Shown here: piece after piece, positions 54,645 through 64,000 of the stretch
Numbering within the stretch: position 1 is the first letter of the stretch
Layout: every line of letters starts with the position of its first letter
NCBI GenBank assembly: GCA_033065855.1
Contig: JAVXUO010000829.1
Location: 1 to 64,000, forward strand
Length of the DNA stretch: 64,000 bases
DNA from: Escallonia rubra
Taxonomy: Eukaryota; Streptophyta; Magnoliopsida; Escalloniales; Escalloniaceae
Direction: 5' to 3'
The notes under the pieces: model-generated
Database searches by the model: none
What the model was told of the DNA's origin: nothing
The model's input: the letters and a program-made list of their open reading frames with translations, nothing else
Program-made: the position numbers and the translations under genes

Positions 54645-57600
54645 TACTTAATGTATTTCTACTCTCTCTTTCTCTCCTTCAAACGCAGAGACGAGTGCTG
54701 CCGCCGCTGCTGTTGTTGTAATATTAGCCCATTTTTGCTATCATCAAACAGATCTCTGCAGAAGCTTCATTCAGTTCTTTCATTTATTCTTTTGGCTTCA
54801 TCAACGTTTCTCGCTTTCTACTACAACTATTGACTTCATAAGTAGAAAGAGGCAGATGCCAGCCTGATTTCTCAGGGCTTGTTAATAATCCAAGCCACAG
54901 TTGACCGGTGTAATCACAAATTGTTATGACGAACATCTAGTCGGAGTGTTTAAGGCCATAATGAAATTTTGAGCTATTGCCAAACTGCTGAAAACAGACA
55001 ACCTTAACAGAGTTGGACCAAATTGGTATAAATTCTTTTGGGCAAATGGTATGAGTTGCAGAAGGGCTAAAGTTAGATTATCCTTTCAATATCATCATTT
55101 AACTAGCAAGTCCTTCCTCAACTTCCCAATTTCTCATTATTCTAATGAAATACTAGAATGTTATGGAACTCCTAGTATCAATCTAAACCTCACATTTACG
55201 ACATTACCCCCTTTGACGAGGGACAGAAAAGAGCTTGTAAGCATTCGTTGATTGAGAGGGCTACGTATGCCCTTATGCCAACATTGTCAATCAGATTGAA
55301 TGAATTTCCACGTACCTTCAGCTTCAAGGAGTTTCTTTTTTATATTTATTTATTAGAGATGGCTAGAAGGTTCCGCGATTTCCTCCAAGCAATCTAAAAA
55401 GTCTTGCCTCCATTATTGGTTTCGGGATTAGTTGGTAACAGACTGGCATCATTTCGCCACCATTTCCCAAGTTGGAACGGCTGGTGTATACAGGTAAGGT
55501 GCAACTCAGAGCCAGATAGGAGGGCTTATTGGATCTAGATGCTACCATAGCTGTGAAAAGATAGCGACAATATATTATATCTCAACACTTATTGTCATTA
55601 AATGTTTTTAACGACTTTTATTTAATAATACTAAAAAAATATTGCTATAAACTATGGCTGAAAGTGTTAGCAGAAAAATCATTAAAAATATTTAATGATC
55701 ATTAATTGTCATTATGCAAGGACACTAACTCTCTCCCTACTAGGGTAGGAGCAGAAAATTTTCCTCAAAACTCTTACGCTAGATTGTGCGAATCCCACTT
55801 AAGTGTTCTGTGGCAACAGCAAGAACTTTAGCGATAATTGTTCATCACTAGGAAATTCCAGCGCAGCACTGTGCGGTATCCGGATCCGATAACACTAAGG
55901 TGAAAGATACCAACTAGCACCGTACAGGCCTTGAGCTTCTTCTGTATTCTGCAAACTGTCAGGGGCTTCGGTGGGAGTTTCCTATGAAGGAATTGGAGGA
56001 AAGTTGGGAGTCTTGTGAACATTGTTCAATAACCACCAGAATCATGGCCTCTACTGGAATCAATGATGTATATTTGCTCTCGTGTTGATCTTTGAATACT
56101 TCAACGCACTATGGCATACTCTGTACATGGTGGTGACGAAAAGAGAAGGCCCACCAGCATACTTGCCCACTGGATCCTGCTATGCACTGGTCAGTGAAAC
56201 AATTCGATAGCAAACACAGAGAAAAAAAAGAGGAAGATTATGGCTTTTCGTATTCTTGTCAAAAAACTACGAAAGCATAATAACCACCACAACTACTTCC
56301 ATTATTGTCATTCTTGAATTCATATTAATAACGAAAAAACAAGCACATCATCAAACGAGAAGCAACTCGTTGAACCCCGTCACCGATGGTTGTATGTTGT
56401 GTTGTTTTTTCTCGCAGTGAGGGTCGTAAATTAACGTGCATATACACAACAAACGACACTCCTAAAGATGGTTTTGAACTATGCTTGTCGTCTTTAAAAA
56501 AAATCAGGGTATTGCCAACCAGATGAATACTTTCCAAAATCAGATAGAATGTTCGTGTTTGGTAAATAGACAACCCGTTACCCGTCTATCTTCAACACCA
56601 TGTGTGCTATTTACAAGGACGCCTAGAGGATATAACCAGAAGCCATGTCTGTATCTCAGTTAGCAAGGTAATATATAACAAAGCATGTAAATGTCTCAAT
56701 CTCAGCAAGAAATGCTGTGAGATGCAGAGAGCTTAGGTGTGCCTCATGGCAATCTTTCCTTTAATTAAAGAAACACTTGGTGCTTAAAAGGGTCTTAATC
56801 TAAAAATCAAGGACACTCCTAAAAGTAGAATTGGCCCTAAATGAACCTGGCATAATAGTAATGTCCATGACAAACCGCAACATAGCTGGGAGACAAGGCT
56901 ATAGTAAATTCAGCATATACTTACCTCCTCAGATGAACACTTTAAATGGCTGATGAGATTACCAGAAAAGATAAACAATCAAACACATATTTGATGTATC
57001 TCATAATAAATTGACAACTACACATTGCTAATAAACTAGTGTAGTGCTTATCTTAATACCACGGAGGGGTTGACCAACACCAACAAACGGGACCAGATAA
57101 CTAGTTCAATGTACAGTTCATTACTGTAATACACACGGCAGTCATGCTGGATAGTAATTTGCCAAGTAAAAAATCAATGTAGTTTCTCTCTCGCTCTCCG
57201 ACATACACACGCATGCATATTTCAAAATGTATAGTGAATTTCCATCTAACTTTTTCCGATATAAAGAAATAATCTTTGACCCTGCTGCATAATTCTGCAT
57301 CTTTAAAAGCCTAACTTTCAACCTCACACTATATTGCCAAAAGGACCTCAGCATTTTGAAAATTGCTATATGTGGGGCACACTGAACCACTTACAATTAA
57401 AAGCCAACTTAATTTAGTGCTTTGAAGCATCTTTCTTGCATATGAATTCCATATAAAGGATAACAACAAAATACTAGAAAGTTAAAGCAAAGCGCACCCT
57501 TGGAATTAAGACAATCACAAAGTCATACAGCATACAATTCCGAAATTGTACAACACAAAATTAGCAAGTAGCAAGTCCATGTATCAAAAAAAAAAAAAGC

Positions 57601-57756
57601 TCTAGGCATGTGAGAGTTACAGGGAAGTAAAACATTTTCTGTTCAATAATTGAATGAAGTGACCAAACAAGTAAAAGGACTAAAGGAGATAAGACAGAAA
57701 GCTGGAGTAATTGTGAGCTGCAAACAATAACCTTTGAACCAGCTTTTTCTTATTAA
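54645..57756. other. Intergenic between convergent ERDL6-like and KCS genes
   Basis: Contains the 3' flanks of both genes. The only element recognised is a diverged MITE at 55575-55720. An open frame near 55363-55548 has no domain. Otherwise AT-rich spacer. Confidence 0.45.
55575..55720 (+). mobile_element. Diverged relative of the 244-bp MITE family
   Basis: Aligns to the core of 12414-12657 almost word for word: 'cttttatttaataatacta', 'ggctgaaagtgttagcagaa' and 'atgatcattaattgtcatta'. The GC-containing outer TIRs are mostly lost. Confidence 0.55.
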
Positions 57757-59298
57757 CTATGAGACTACTTTCACAGGATACTTGTCAATGCACTCCTCCC
57801 AGGGGCCATTACAAGACTGCTTCATGTTCCGAAGAGCCTCCCATACGGCACTGTTACATTTGAAACCACTCCCAAATGCAATCTGCCAGACTCTATTGCC
57901 CTTGCGCATTCTTCCCTTGGCCTCTATATATGCGAGTTCATACCAAATGGAGCTTGATGAAGTGTTCCCAAATCTGTGGAGAGTCATTCGAGAAGCCTCG
58001 ACGTGTATAGGTAGCAGCTGGAGATTCTTCTCCAGCTCATCAATCACAGCCCTTCCCCCAGCATGTATGCAGAAATGATCAAATGCCAACTTGAAGTCCG
58101 GGATATAAGGTTTTATGTGTGGACTGAAGAATTTCTTAACTACCAGAGTAGCAAAAAAGAGAAGCTGCTCACTGATCGGGAGCACAAGAGGACCCAATGT
58201 AGTGATGTTCGTTTTAAGAGCCCCACCAGCAATTGCCATAAGCTCTTTGGACAAAGACACGCCAGTTTTCCCGGCATCGTCCTGCTCTTGATAGACGCAG
58301 CGGAACGCCTTAGCATCTGCCCCGCGATGGGTTCTCACAACATGAACAAGCTTATACTTGGCTCGCTTTCTATCCACAGACTTGTTAGACAGCAAAACAG
58401 CTGAACCCCCGACTCTAAATAAACAATTTGGTATCAACATAGCCTTCTTATTCCCAAAATACCAATTCTGCGTAATGTTCTCCGTGCTCACAACAACGGC
58501 ATAAGTATTCCTATGAACTTGCAGCATGTCCTTTGCGAGATCAATCGCAATCACTCCTGCACTGCACCCCATCCCCCCCAAATTGAAACTCCTAATATTA
58601 CCCCTCAACTTGTATTTATTAACAATCATAGCCGACAGCGACGGTGTCGGATTGAACAAACTACAATTCACAACAAGTATCCCAATATCCTTAGGCTTAA
58701 TAGCCGTATTAAGAAACAAATTATCCAGAGCACCGAACATGACCTGCTCCGCCTCCTCCCTAGCGGCCGCCATCGACGGCCGCGGCGGAACGTAATGCAT
58801 CGCCTCAGGGACATACGTCTCCTCGCCTAACCCCGACCGCTCCAAGATCTTCCGCTGGAACTCGAGCGCCGACTCGTCGAAATCGCCGGTAAGCCTAGAG
58901 TGCTCCATAAACTGGCTATACGGCGCCTTGAGATGATCCGGAGCGCGATAACACGAGTAATCGACCAGATAAACCGGCCGCGGGCGCGTCATGATGTAGG
59001 CCGTGGATCCAAACACCAAGACGGCCGAGCAAATTATGACGCTAACGAGATTGTACTTGAGGTGCAGCCACAGCTGGCGCATATCGTCGGGATTCGACTG
59101 CGAGGCCTCGACTAATATCACAATCATCAGAGGTACGAGACACAAAGTAAACAAGTTCGAGATCAGGTAGTGGTAACCTAATTTGACGTACTTGAGATTC
59201 ACGCTCTGCAGGAAATCCGGGAGTATGCGCGTGTGCTGGATCCGAACGGTTTGACCTTCGCCGCCGCCGCCACCACCGCCGTCGCCGGTTCCCTCCAT
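57757..59298 (-). CDS. 3-ketoacyl-CoA synthase, KCS4-like, intronless, 513 aa
   Basis: Condensing enzyme of the endoplasmic-reticulum fatty-acid elongase. It joins malonyl-CoA to long-chain acyl-CoA in making very-long-chain fatty acids for waxes, sphingolipids and phospholipids. After a Gly-rich N terminus comes [20 protein letters not shown] and two membrane helices (about 44-64 and 83-103). The FAE1/CUT1 condensing domain begins at [14 protein letters not shown] (about 104). The catalytic triad is intact: Cys245 in GGMGCSAG, His412 in [10 protein letters not shown] and Asn445 in RFGNTSSSS, with the spacing of FAE1 (C223, H391, N424 by family numbering). The length is normal. The sequence is closest, from memory, to Arabidopsis KCS4. 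Start is the ATG at 59298; it is divergent from the CCB3-like gene. Confidence 0.95.
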   Translation of the reverse strand: MEGTGDGGGGGGGEGQTVRIQHTRILPDFLQSVNLKYVKLGYHYLISNLFTLCLVPLMIVILVEASQSNPDDMRQLWLHLKYNLVSVIICSAVLVFGSTAYIMTRPRPVYLVDYSCYRAPDHLKAPYSQFMEHSRLTGDFDESALEFQRKILERSGLGEETYVPEAMHYVPPRPSMAAAREEAEQVMFGALDNLFLNTAIKPKDIGILVVNCSLFNPTPSLSAMIVNKYKLRGNIRSFNLGGMGCSAGVIAIDLAKDMLQVHRNTYAVVVSTENITQNWYFGNKKAMLIPNCLFRVGGSAVLLSNKSVDRKRAKYKLVHVVRTHRGADAKAFRCVYQEQDDAGKTGVSLSKELMAIAGGALKTNITTLGPLVLPISEQLLFFATLVVKKFFSPHIKPYIPDFKLAFDHFCIHAGGRAVIDELEKNLQLLPIHVEASRMTLHRFGNTSSSSIWYELAYIEAKGRMRKGNRVWQIAFGSGFKCNSAVWEALRNMKQSCNGPWEECIDKYPVKVVS

Positions 59299-60347
59299 GG
59301 TGGTGGCCGGAGGCTTGGATGGAAACCGAAAGGATTTTGTTCACGGAATTTGCTGCTTAGGGATTGAAGCGAGATTTTGGAGATATCGAAGAGCGGGCTG
59401 GAGAGAGTGAGCGTCGAAGGTATTTGAAATGTGGGAGTGTCCGACTTAATTACGTTGTCTGGGACGAATATGCTGAGAGTTGGAACTCCTAGTTTGACGC
59501 TCTAGTTGTTTGTATTTTATCCTCTGTTCGAGTAAATTACGGTTTTGGGCTCCTCCCCTTGAGTTGCGGACCCCTCTCGCTGCACATGTTATGTCTAATC
59601 TTGTTCAAGCCCTTTTTCCCAAAAAAAAAAAAAAAAACGTCGTTCAAACCCCACATACGGATTCAATAATGCCACAAAGTTATAAAAGGGAAAAATTGCG
59701 ATTGTCTTAGCAGATTCTTGTTTGCCGAATCGAGAACTAATCTTGCTTTATTCCTCTCTCTTATACTTTCTGATATCAAAAGTTACTCGTTCAAATGATT
59801 GACTTTAATGTCCGGAAGATAAGAATGGCGATGGTGCGGAAGTTAAGATGAATTTGCCGTTAGAGGAGTTAGCATAGTTTTTTTTTCTCCCTTCTTCTCG
59901 AGTAGTAAAGCTATGGTGTAATGAATAATAAGATGAATGGAAATTATTAGTTGAGAATTTTAATAATTATTCATAGCGTTAACATGTCTATAGTTAATTT
60001 GGAAGCGAAGAGCAACATTTTAATAATGTTGAAATCGATTTTAATCGAGGCACGTTTTTCCTTAAGAAGCTTTGACAAGAGAACTCGACCCGCCAAGATA
60101 GACGCGTGAGAAGAAAAAATTATGGTTTCTGTTCTCACTTAACTATAGGAAGCAGCGATATAACATTAGACGACGAAAATGCAAAACTTGATAATTAGAG
60201 TGCGCAAAATACTAATTTACCGTATATAGAGAGCGATGTGGATAAGGGTTCATGATATCTTGAACCTTTTGAGTGACTGATATCTCGATAAACCCCCAGA
60301 AAACAACACAGGTAGATAGAGAGGAAAATAGTTGCAGTAGTTCGGTG
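59299..60347. other. Shared upstream region of divergent KCS and CCB3-like genes
   Basis: About 1.05 kb between the two start codons. CT/AT-rich with a poly-A run at 59621-59637. No clear TATA box for either gene could be chosen. Confidence 0.45.
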
Positions 60348-63154
60348 ATGGTAATGGAGGTGGGTATGTCTCTGAATGCACTTTGTCGAATACCCATTTC
60401 CAACTCAAAAACGCATGAAGATTCATCGAACAGAAGTACTTTTTTCTCTTCAACAGTAACAACCCAAAAGCCTTCTCAGCAGAAGCGACCTCCTCCTATG
60501 CCCAAGATTGAAGGCGGCAGCAACCCTCTATCCCTCGTCTCCATGGCCAATGTTAGTTTTCTCTTTCTAACTGTATCCTCTCTTATGTCCTTTGCTCTGG
60601 GTTAAATTGTTTATGTTTATGGGTTCATTTGGAGTTAAGATAATATAGGATTCGTGCTCTGTTAATCTTGGGTGCTACAACCTACACATATATGCATCCA
60701 CGAAAGAATAATTAGCTGTAATTACCTCATGACTTTGCCGAGTTTAATTGGGTACTTGAGTTGGTTGCTTTGTTCCAGACCCGCAGTTCAATCGCTTAAA
60801 AGTTTTATGCTTTTGGCAAGCCTTGATTTGCCAAAGCACAAATAGCTTTTGTCAAAGCAATATGCAGAAGCAGGAGGTACAGCCACCTCGAAGCACACAT
60901 TGCTCTTGATGGAAGTCGCGTCTGCTTTGACAGTAGGGCTGCCATAGAGAAAGGAAACAAGTCAATCTTTAACTGTCATCTCGTGAATCTAAGGAGTGAG
61001 TCTGATCCTTTTCTTCTTTCACCAAAGAATGCCCTAAGTTGCATCCCTTTCGTGATGTCTTGAGGTTTGCTAATAATGCCCAGCTACAGATAAGTGTGGT
61101 AAGCATTAGAAGACGACCCTCTTATGAACTTTTTTATTCCTACCCGGATTATAGGAAGATAGTTACACCCCCATTAAGTGACAACTGATGATCGTTAGAT
61201 GTTTTTAGTGGCTTTCATATAGTGATGTTAAAAAAATGATGCTAAGAATTTTCACTGACGGTGTTAATAAAAATGTCATTAACTAGTAGTGCAGAGTCAC
61301 TCGAGAAGTAGTGCAGAGTCACTCGAGAAGGGAATTTTTGAGTTTCTTGTTTCTTTATAATCTTGAAGGGACAACAAGGTTTCTAAAACTGTACAGTGGC
61401 GAACACTGGTCTTCTGAGTGTAATTCACCCAAAAATGGAGAAAAGACTTGTGAGAATCATAGAAAAAGAGGTGCGAAAAACCTCGAAAAAACAGTAAATT
61501 CTACACTGCTTATTGAAGGTGATCATTCAGTGTTTCATGACTAAGTTTGAGTGCTAAGAATGCTAGCATTCCACTGGAGATGGGAGTATCTGATTCACTT
61601 GACTTGGTTCAGATTGGGCTAGTTGATGTATTTGGTACTGGCATTTCCAATTGTGTGTGCGCTTTACATATTACACACTGGCGCGACAACGCAAGCATGC
61701 TGATTTTGTACAAACGTCTAATCTACTCCAACCTGTCTGGGCTAAGCACCCTCAACGAATCCGCTTCAATTGTATCCAACATGGGGGGTGGGCTGGGGGA
61801 CTCAAGAGTATGAAACCAAGAGCAATCTGGTATCTACTAGCATATGTTAGAGCGCCTGCAAATCTGCAACTCTCCTTCCTCCAAACGTGCCTAAAGGTGC
61901 AGTCCCAAGGCTTAGCTATCGGTAGCCGAATTATAAGGTGAGGTTTCACATATTTTCTTTAGTCTGCTTGCACAACAAAGTTAGTGGCAGTACAGAATTG
62001 TATCCTACTCAAAATTGTGAATTCGGACATCCAAAGCCAACTTGAGGCCTTCCATGCGGCATATAGTTCAGCTTCTGTCTTAAAGGTCACCCTGATGTTC
62101 ACTATCAAGCCCCTGTTCCACATTCCCTGGCCATTTTGGATCACCCAACCTTTCCCTCAAAACTGTTTTCCCAGAATTGACCCATCACCATTTAGTATCA
62201 TTCATCGCTTTGGAAGGTGGGTATCACAAAAATCTGATTCACATCAACAGGGGCCAGCACGGCGTCGCTCACTACTTCAACGTTTCGGAGGATATCGGAA
62301 AGGGATAATTAGGTGGATCTTTGATCAAATTATTTACTTTCTCACAAGCACAAGGACTAAATGTCTAATTAATTGTTTCAACCAATAATATTGTCCTATT
62401 AAGCCCCTCATGTTCTGCTTCTCTCCCTTGATAGGTTGCAGTCCACCCTTTGGCCAAATCCAAGCCGAAAAAAACCAAGTGTACAATGGGTTGATGACAG
62501 CATATCAAATGGTTACACATTAGCAATCATACATAATGTGTTATTGACAGCAATGCAAATGGCCCATTTTTTCTTGCTTTTTTGTGCGTACTCTCAACCT
62601 CTTCTTGCACTAAAGATGCTTCTTCATTGCAGGAAAACTTCAGGCACCGTGTTAAAAGAAGTCCAAACCAGGGTTTGCCACACACACTACTTAGAGCAGG
62701 TTGTTTCCTGGGAGCTACTGTTCCTCCCTATATTGATCTCTCGAACGCGGCCATGTCAAGTGATCTTCTAAGTGTCCATGAGAGTGCTAATGGAAACACA
62801 GCAGAGACGTCACATGCTGCATCAGAAATACTGCAAAGACTGGTACTGTTAGATTTGGACCCTGCCACAGCGAAGCTGGCAATTGCATTTTTGGGGCCTT
62901 TCCTTTCGGCATTTGCCTTCCTATTCATTGTAAGAATTGTTATGTCCTGGTATCCAAAGCTCCCAGTTGGAAAGTTTCCGTATGTGGTAGCTTACGCCCC
63001 GACAGAACCGATTCTCGCTGCAACCCGGAAAGTTATTCCACCCCTAGGTGGAGTGGATGTAACTCCTGTGGTATGGTTTGGGTTGGTCAGTTTCCTGAAC
63101 GAAATATTAGTCGGCCCACAAGGTCTGCTTGTCCTCGTATCTCAACAGGTTTAG
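60348..63154 (+). CDS. YGGT/YlmG-family chloroplast protein, CCB3-like
   Basis: Likely thylakoid factor of the YGGT family; Arabidopsis CCB3 helps attach heme c' to cytochrome b6. Proposed exon 1, 60348-60551, encodes a Ser/Thr/Lys-rich transit-peptide-like N terminus (ALCRIPISNSKTHEDSSNRS) and ends AAT|GTTAGT. Exon 2, 62633-63154, follows the acceptor CATTGCAG in the same phase and ends at TAG. Together 241 residues. Exon 2 carries the YGGT signature: FLFIVRIVMSWYPKLP, YAPTEPILAATRKVIPP, then DVTPVVWFGLVSFLNEILVG, with two membrane helices (about 150-170 and 212-232). Exon 2 is secure; the join is an inference, since an internal small exon might exist in the 2.08-kb intron. An in-frame ATG at 60354 is an alternative start. 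CCB3 rather than another YLMG is from memory. Confidence 0.72.
61140..61285 (+). mobile_element. Diverged MITE-family relative in the CCB3-like intron
   Basis: Contains the family order 'agtgacaactgatgatcgtt', 'tagtggctttcatatagtga', 'tgttaaaaaaatgatgctaa' and 'gacggtgttaataaaaatgt'. The right end is missing. 'agtagtgcagagtcactcga' is duplicated just after it (61289 and 61308). Confidence 0.45.
61965..62215 (-). mobile_element. LINE-type RNase H (RVT_3) relic in the CCB3-like intron
   Basis: Minus-strand translation in changing frames gives LNGDGSILGK, then GWVIQNGQGMWNRGLIVNIR and TFKTEAELYAAWKASSWLW. This matches the pattern of plant non-LTR RNase H domains (a DGS acid near the start, GxVIRxxxGxW, then AEL). 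The rest of a LINE was not recognised around it. At least one frame change separates the DGS part from the rest. Confidence 0.5.
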
Positions 63155-63759
63155 CTCTTCTACTGTGAATAGAAACTCGAGTATTAGGGAGAGGAATTCA
63201 TGTTCTTCCTCGATTTACATGAATGAGAAATTTTGATCCCTTTAGACCTTACGTAGGTTTGTATATTTACTTGCATACATGATTGGTTTCGCGTGATTTC
63301 CTTGTTTGGTCTTCTTTCGTTTCAGGTTCATGCCGTATTTCTTTTTCTTCTAAAGCGGTCAACACTCCCGCTCTCGTCCTTGTCGCTTCTTTCTTCACTA
63401 TACACTTTCGTATATACCAAATGTGTCTGTTTTGTTGCTCTCGCTCCCGCTTGGAGAACGGTGGTCACTCTTCAATGGTTTTGAACGTTACACTAATCAA
63501 CAACTGAAAAGAATCCACCGTGCTGCTTTTGAGTTACCTGCATTGATAAGGTAGATTCAGTATCATGCAACGCCGAATTGAATTCAGTATCATGCAACGC
63601 CGAATTGAACTCAAAAGTCCCGTTCTCACTTAAAAGAGAATCATGGCTAGACGCATGGGTTGAGCTTTAGGCTAGATTGAATTATGCTAAAAGTAGGACT
63701 TTTTTTTTTTTTTACAAAGTAAAAAAGGCAAAGAGAGGTTGCAAAGGATCTGTGTTCTT
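63155..63759. other. 3' flank of the CCB3-like gene
   Basis: AT-rich. A 27-bp tandem duplication containing CAGTATCATGCAACGCCG lies at about 63551-63606, and a poly-T run at 63699-63712. Confidence 0.45.
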
Positions 63760-64000
63760 TGAATTAGGCGGTTGCACATGACGATGTGAAGAATTGAATT
63801 CATCTCTGGAATACTTTCATTGAATCACAAAGTACATTTTATATACTAGTGCCGAATCCTTATAAGGAATTGATTCTATAATCAGTGCCTAGTCAACTAT
63901 CCAAAATTAGTGCCTAGTCAACTATTCTATAATAAGAAATGATCAATCAAGATCAGTACACAGAGTCATCTATTCTACAATATGGAAATAATCAATCAAG
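63760..64000 (-). mobile_element. Possible LTR fragment at the window edge
   Basis: On the minus strand a TATATAAAATGTACTTTG motif is followed by 'caatgaaagtattcc' and an internal duplication of 'gtgcctagtcaactat' (63886 and 63910) lies upstream. The arrangement resembles a Ty1/copia-type terminal repeat running off the window. Too short to confirm. Confidence 0.25.

Overview
The window is nuclear DNA of a flowering plant, almost certainly a eudicot. Genes are split by short AT-rich introns, most intergenic DNA is AT-rich and packed with small DNA transposons, and every recognisable protein belongs to a plant family. The species cannot be named from the sequence.

Layout, left to right. 1-6.4 kb: repeats, a hAT-type transposon (746-2126) and some unidentified exon-like pieces. 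6.7-8.1 kb: a RADIALIS-like single-MYB gene whose second exon is only 28 nt. 8.9 kb: a tRNA-Ala(AGC) gene. 13.1-14.7 kb: a six-exon clade III SWEET sugar transporter. 17.1-22.8 kb: a 2.8-2.9 kb tandem duplication ending a few bases from the stop codon of a zinc-finger homeodomain (ZHD) gene (22.8-23.6 kb, minus). 31-32.2 kb: an F-box gene. 33-35 kb: an intronless fatty-acyl-AMP-ligase-like gene (minus). Two hAT elements of one family bracket these last two genes. 38.6-39.3 kb: a decayed F-box copy. 42-45.5 kb: a GC-rich satellite island interrupted by a third complete hAT element. 46.6-47.9 kb: a Mutator-like element with long terminal inverted repeats (TIRs). 49.5-54.6 kb: an 18-exon ERD6-like vacuolar monosaccharide transporter (ERDL6 type). 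57.8-59.3 kb: an intronless KCS4-like 3-ketoacyl-CoA synthase (minus). 60.3-63.2 kb: a YGGT/CCB3-like chloroplast protein whose intron holds a LINE-type RNase H relic.

The genes do not form a pathway or cluster. They are independent plant genes: two sugar transporters, two transcriptional regulators, an F-box protein, two lipid-related enzymes and one thylakoid assembly factor. What stands out is the mobile DNA. Ten elements (four hAT-like, three Tourist-like with both TTA flanks, two 244-bp Mutator-like MITEs and one long-TIR MULE-like) have both ends and a target-site duplication visible by eye; further Tourist-like copies have one eroded flank or are truncated. I found no convincing undescribed protein system. 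The most original observations are the GC-rich cores of the Tourist-like family, the hAT insertion at the F-box TATA-like sequence, the 47-bp hairpin satellite, and the independently marked tandem duplication beside ZHD.
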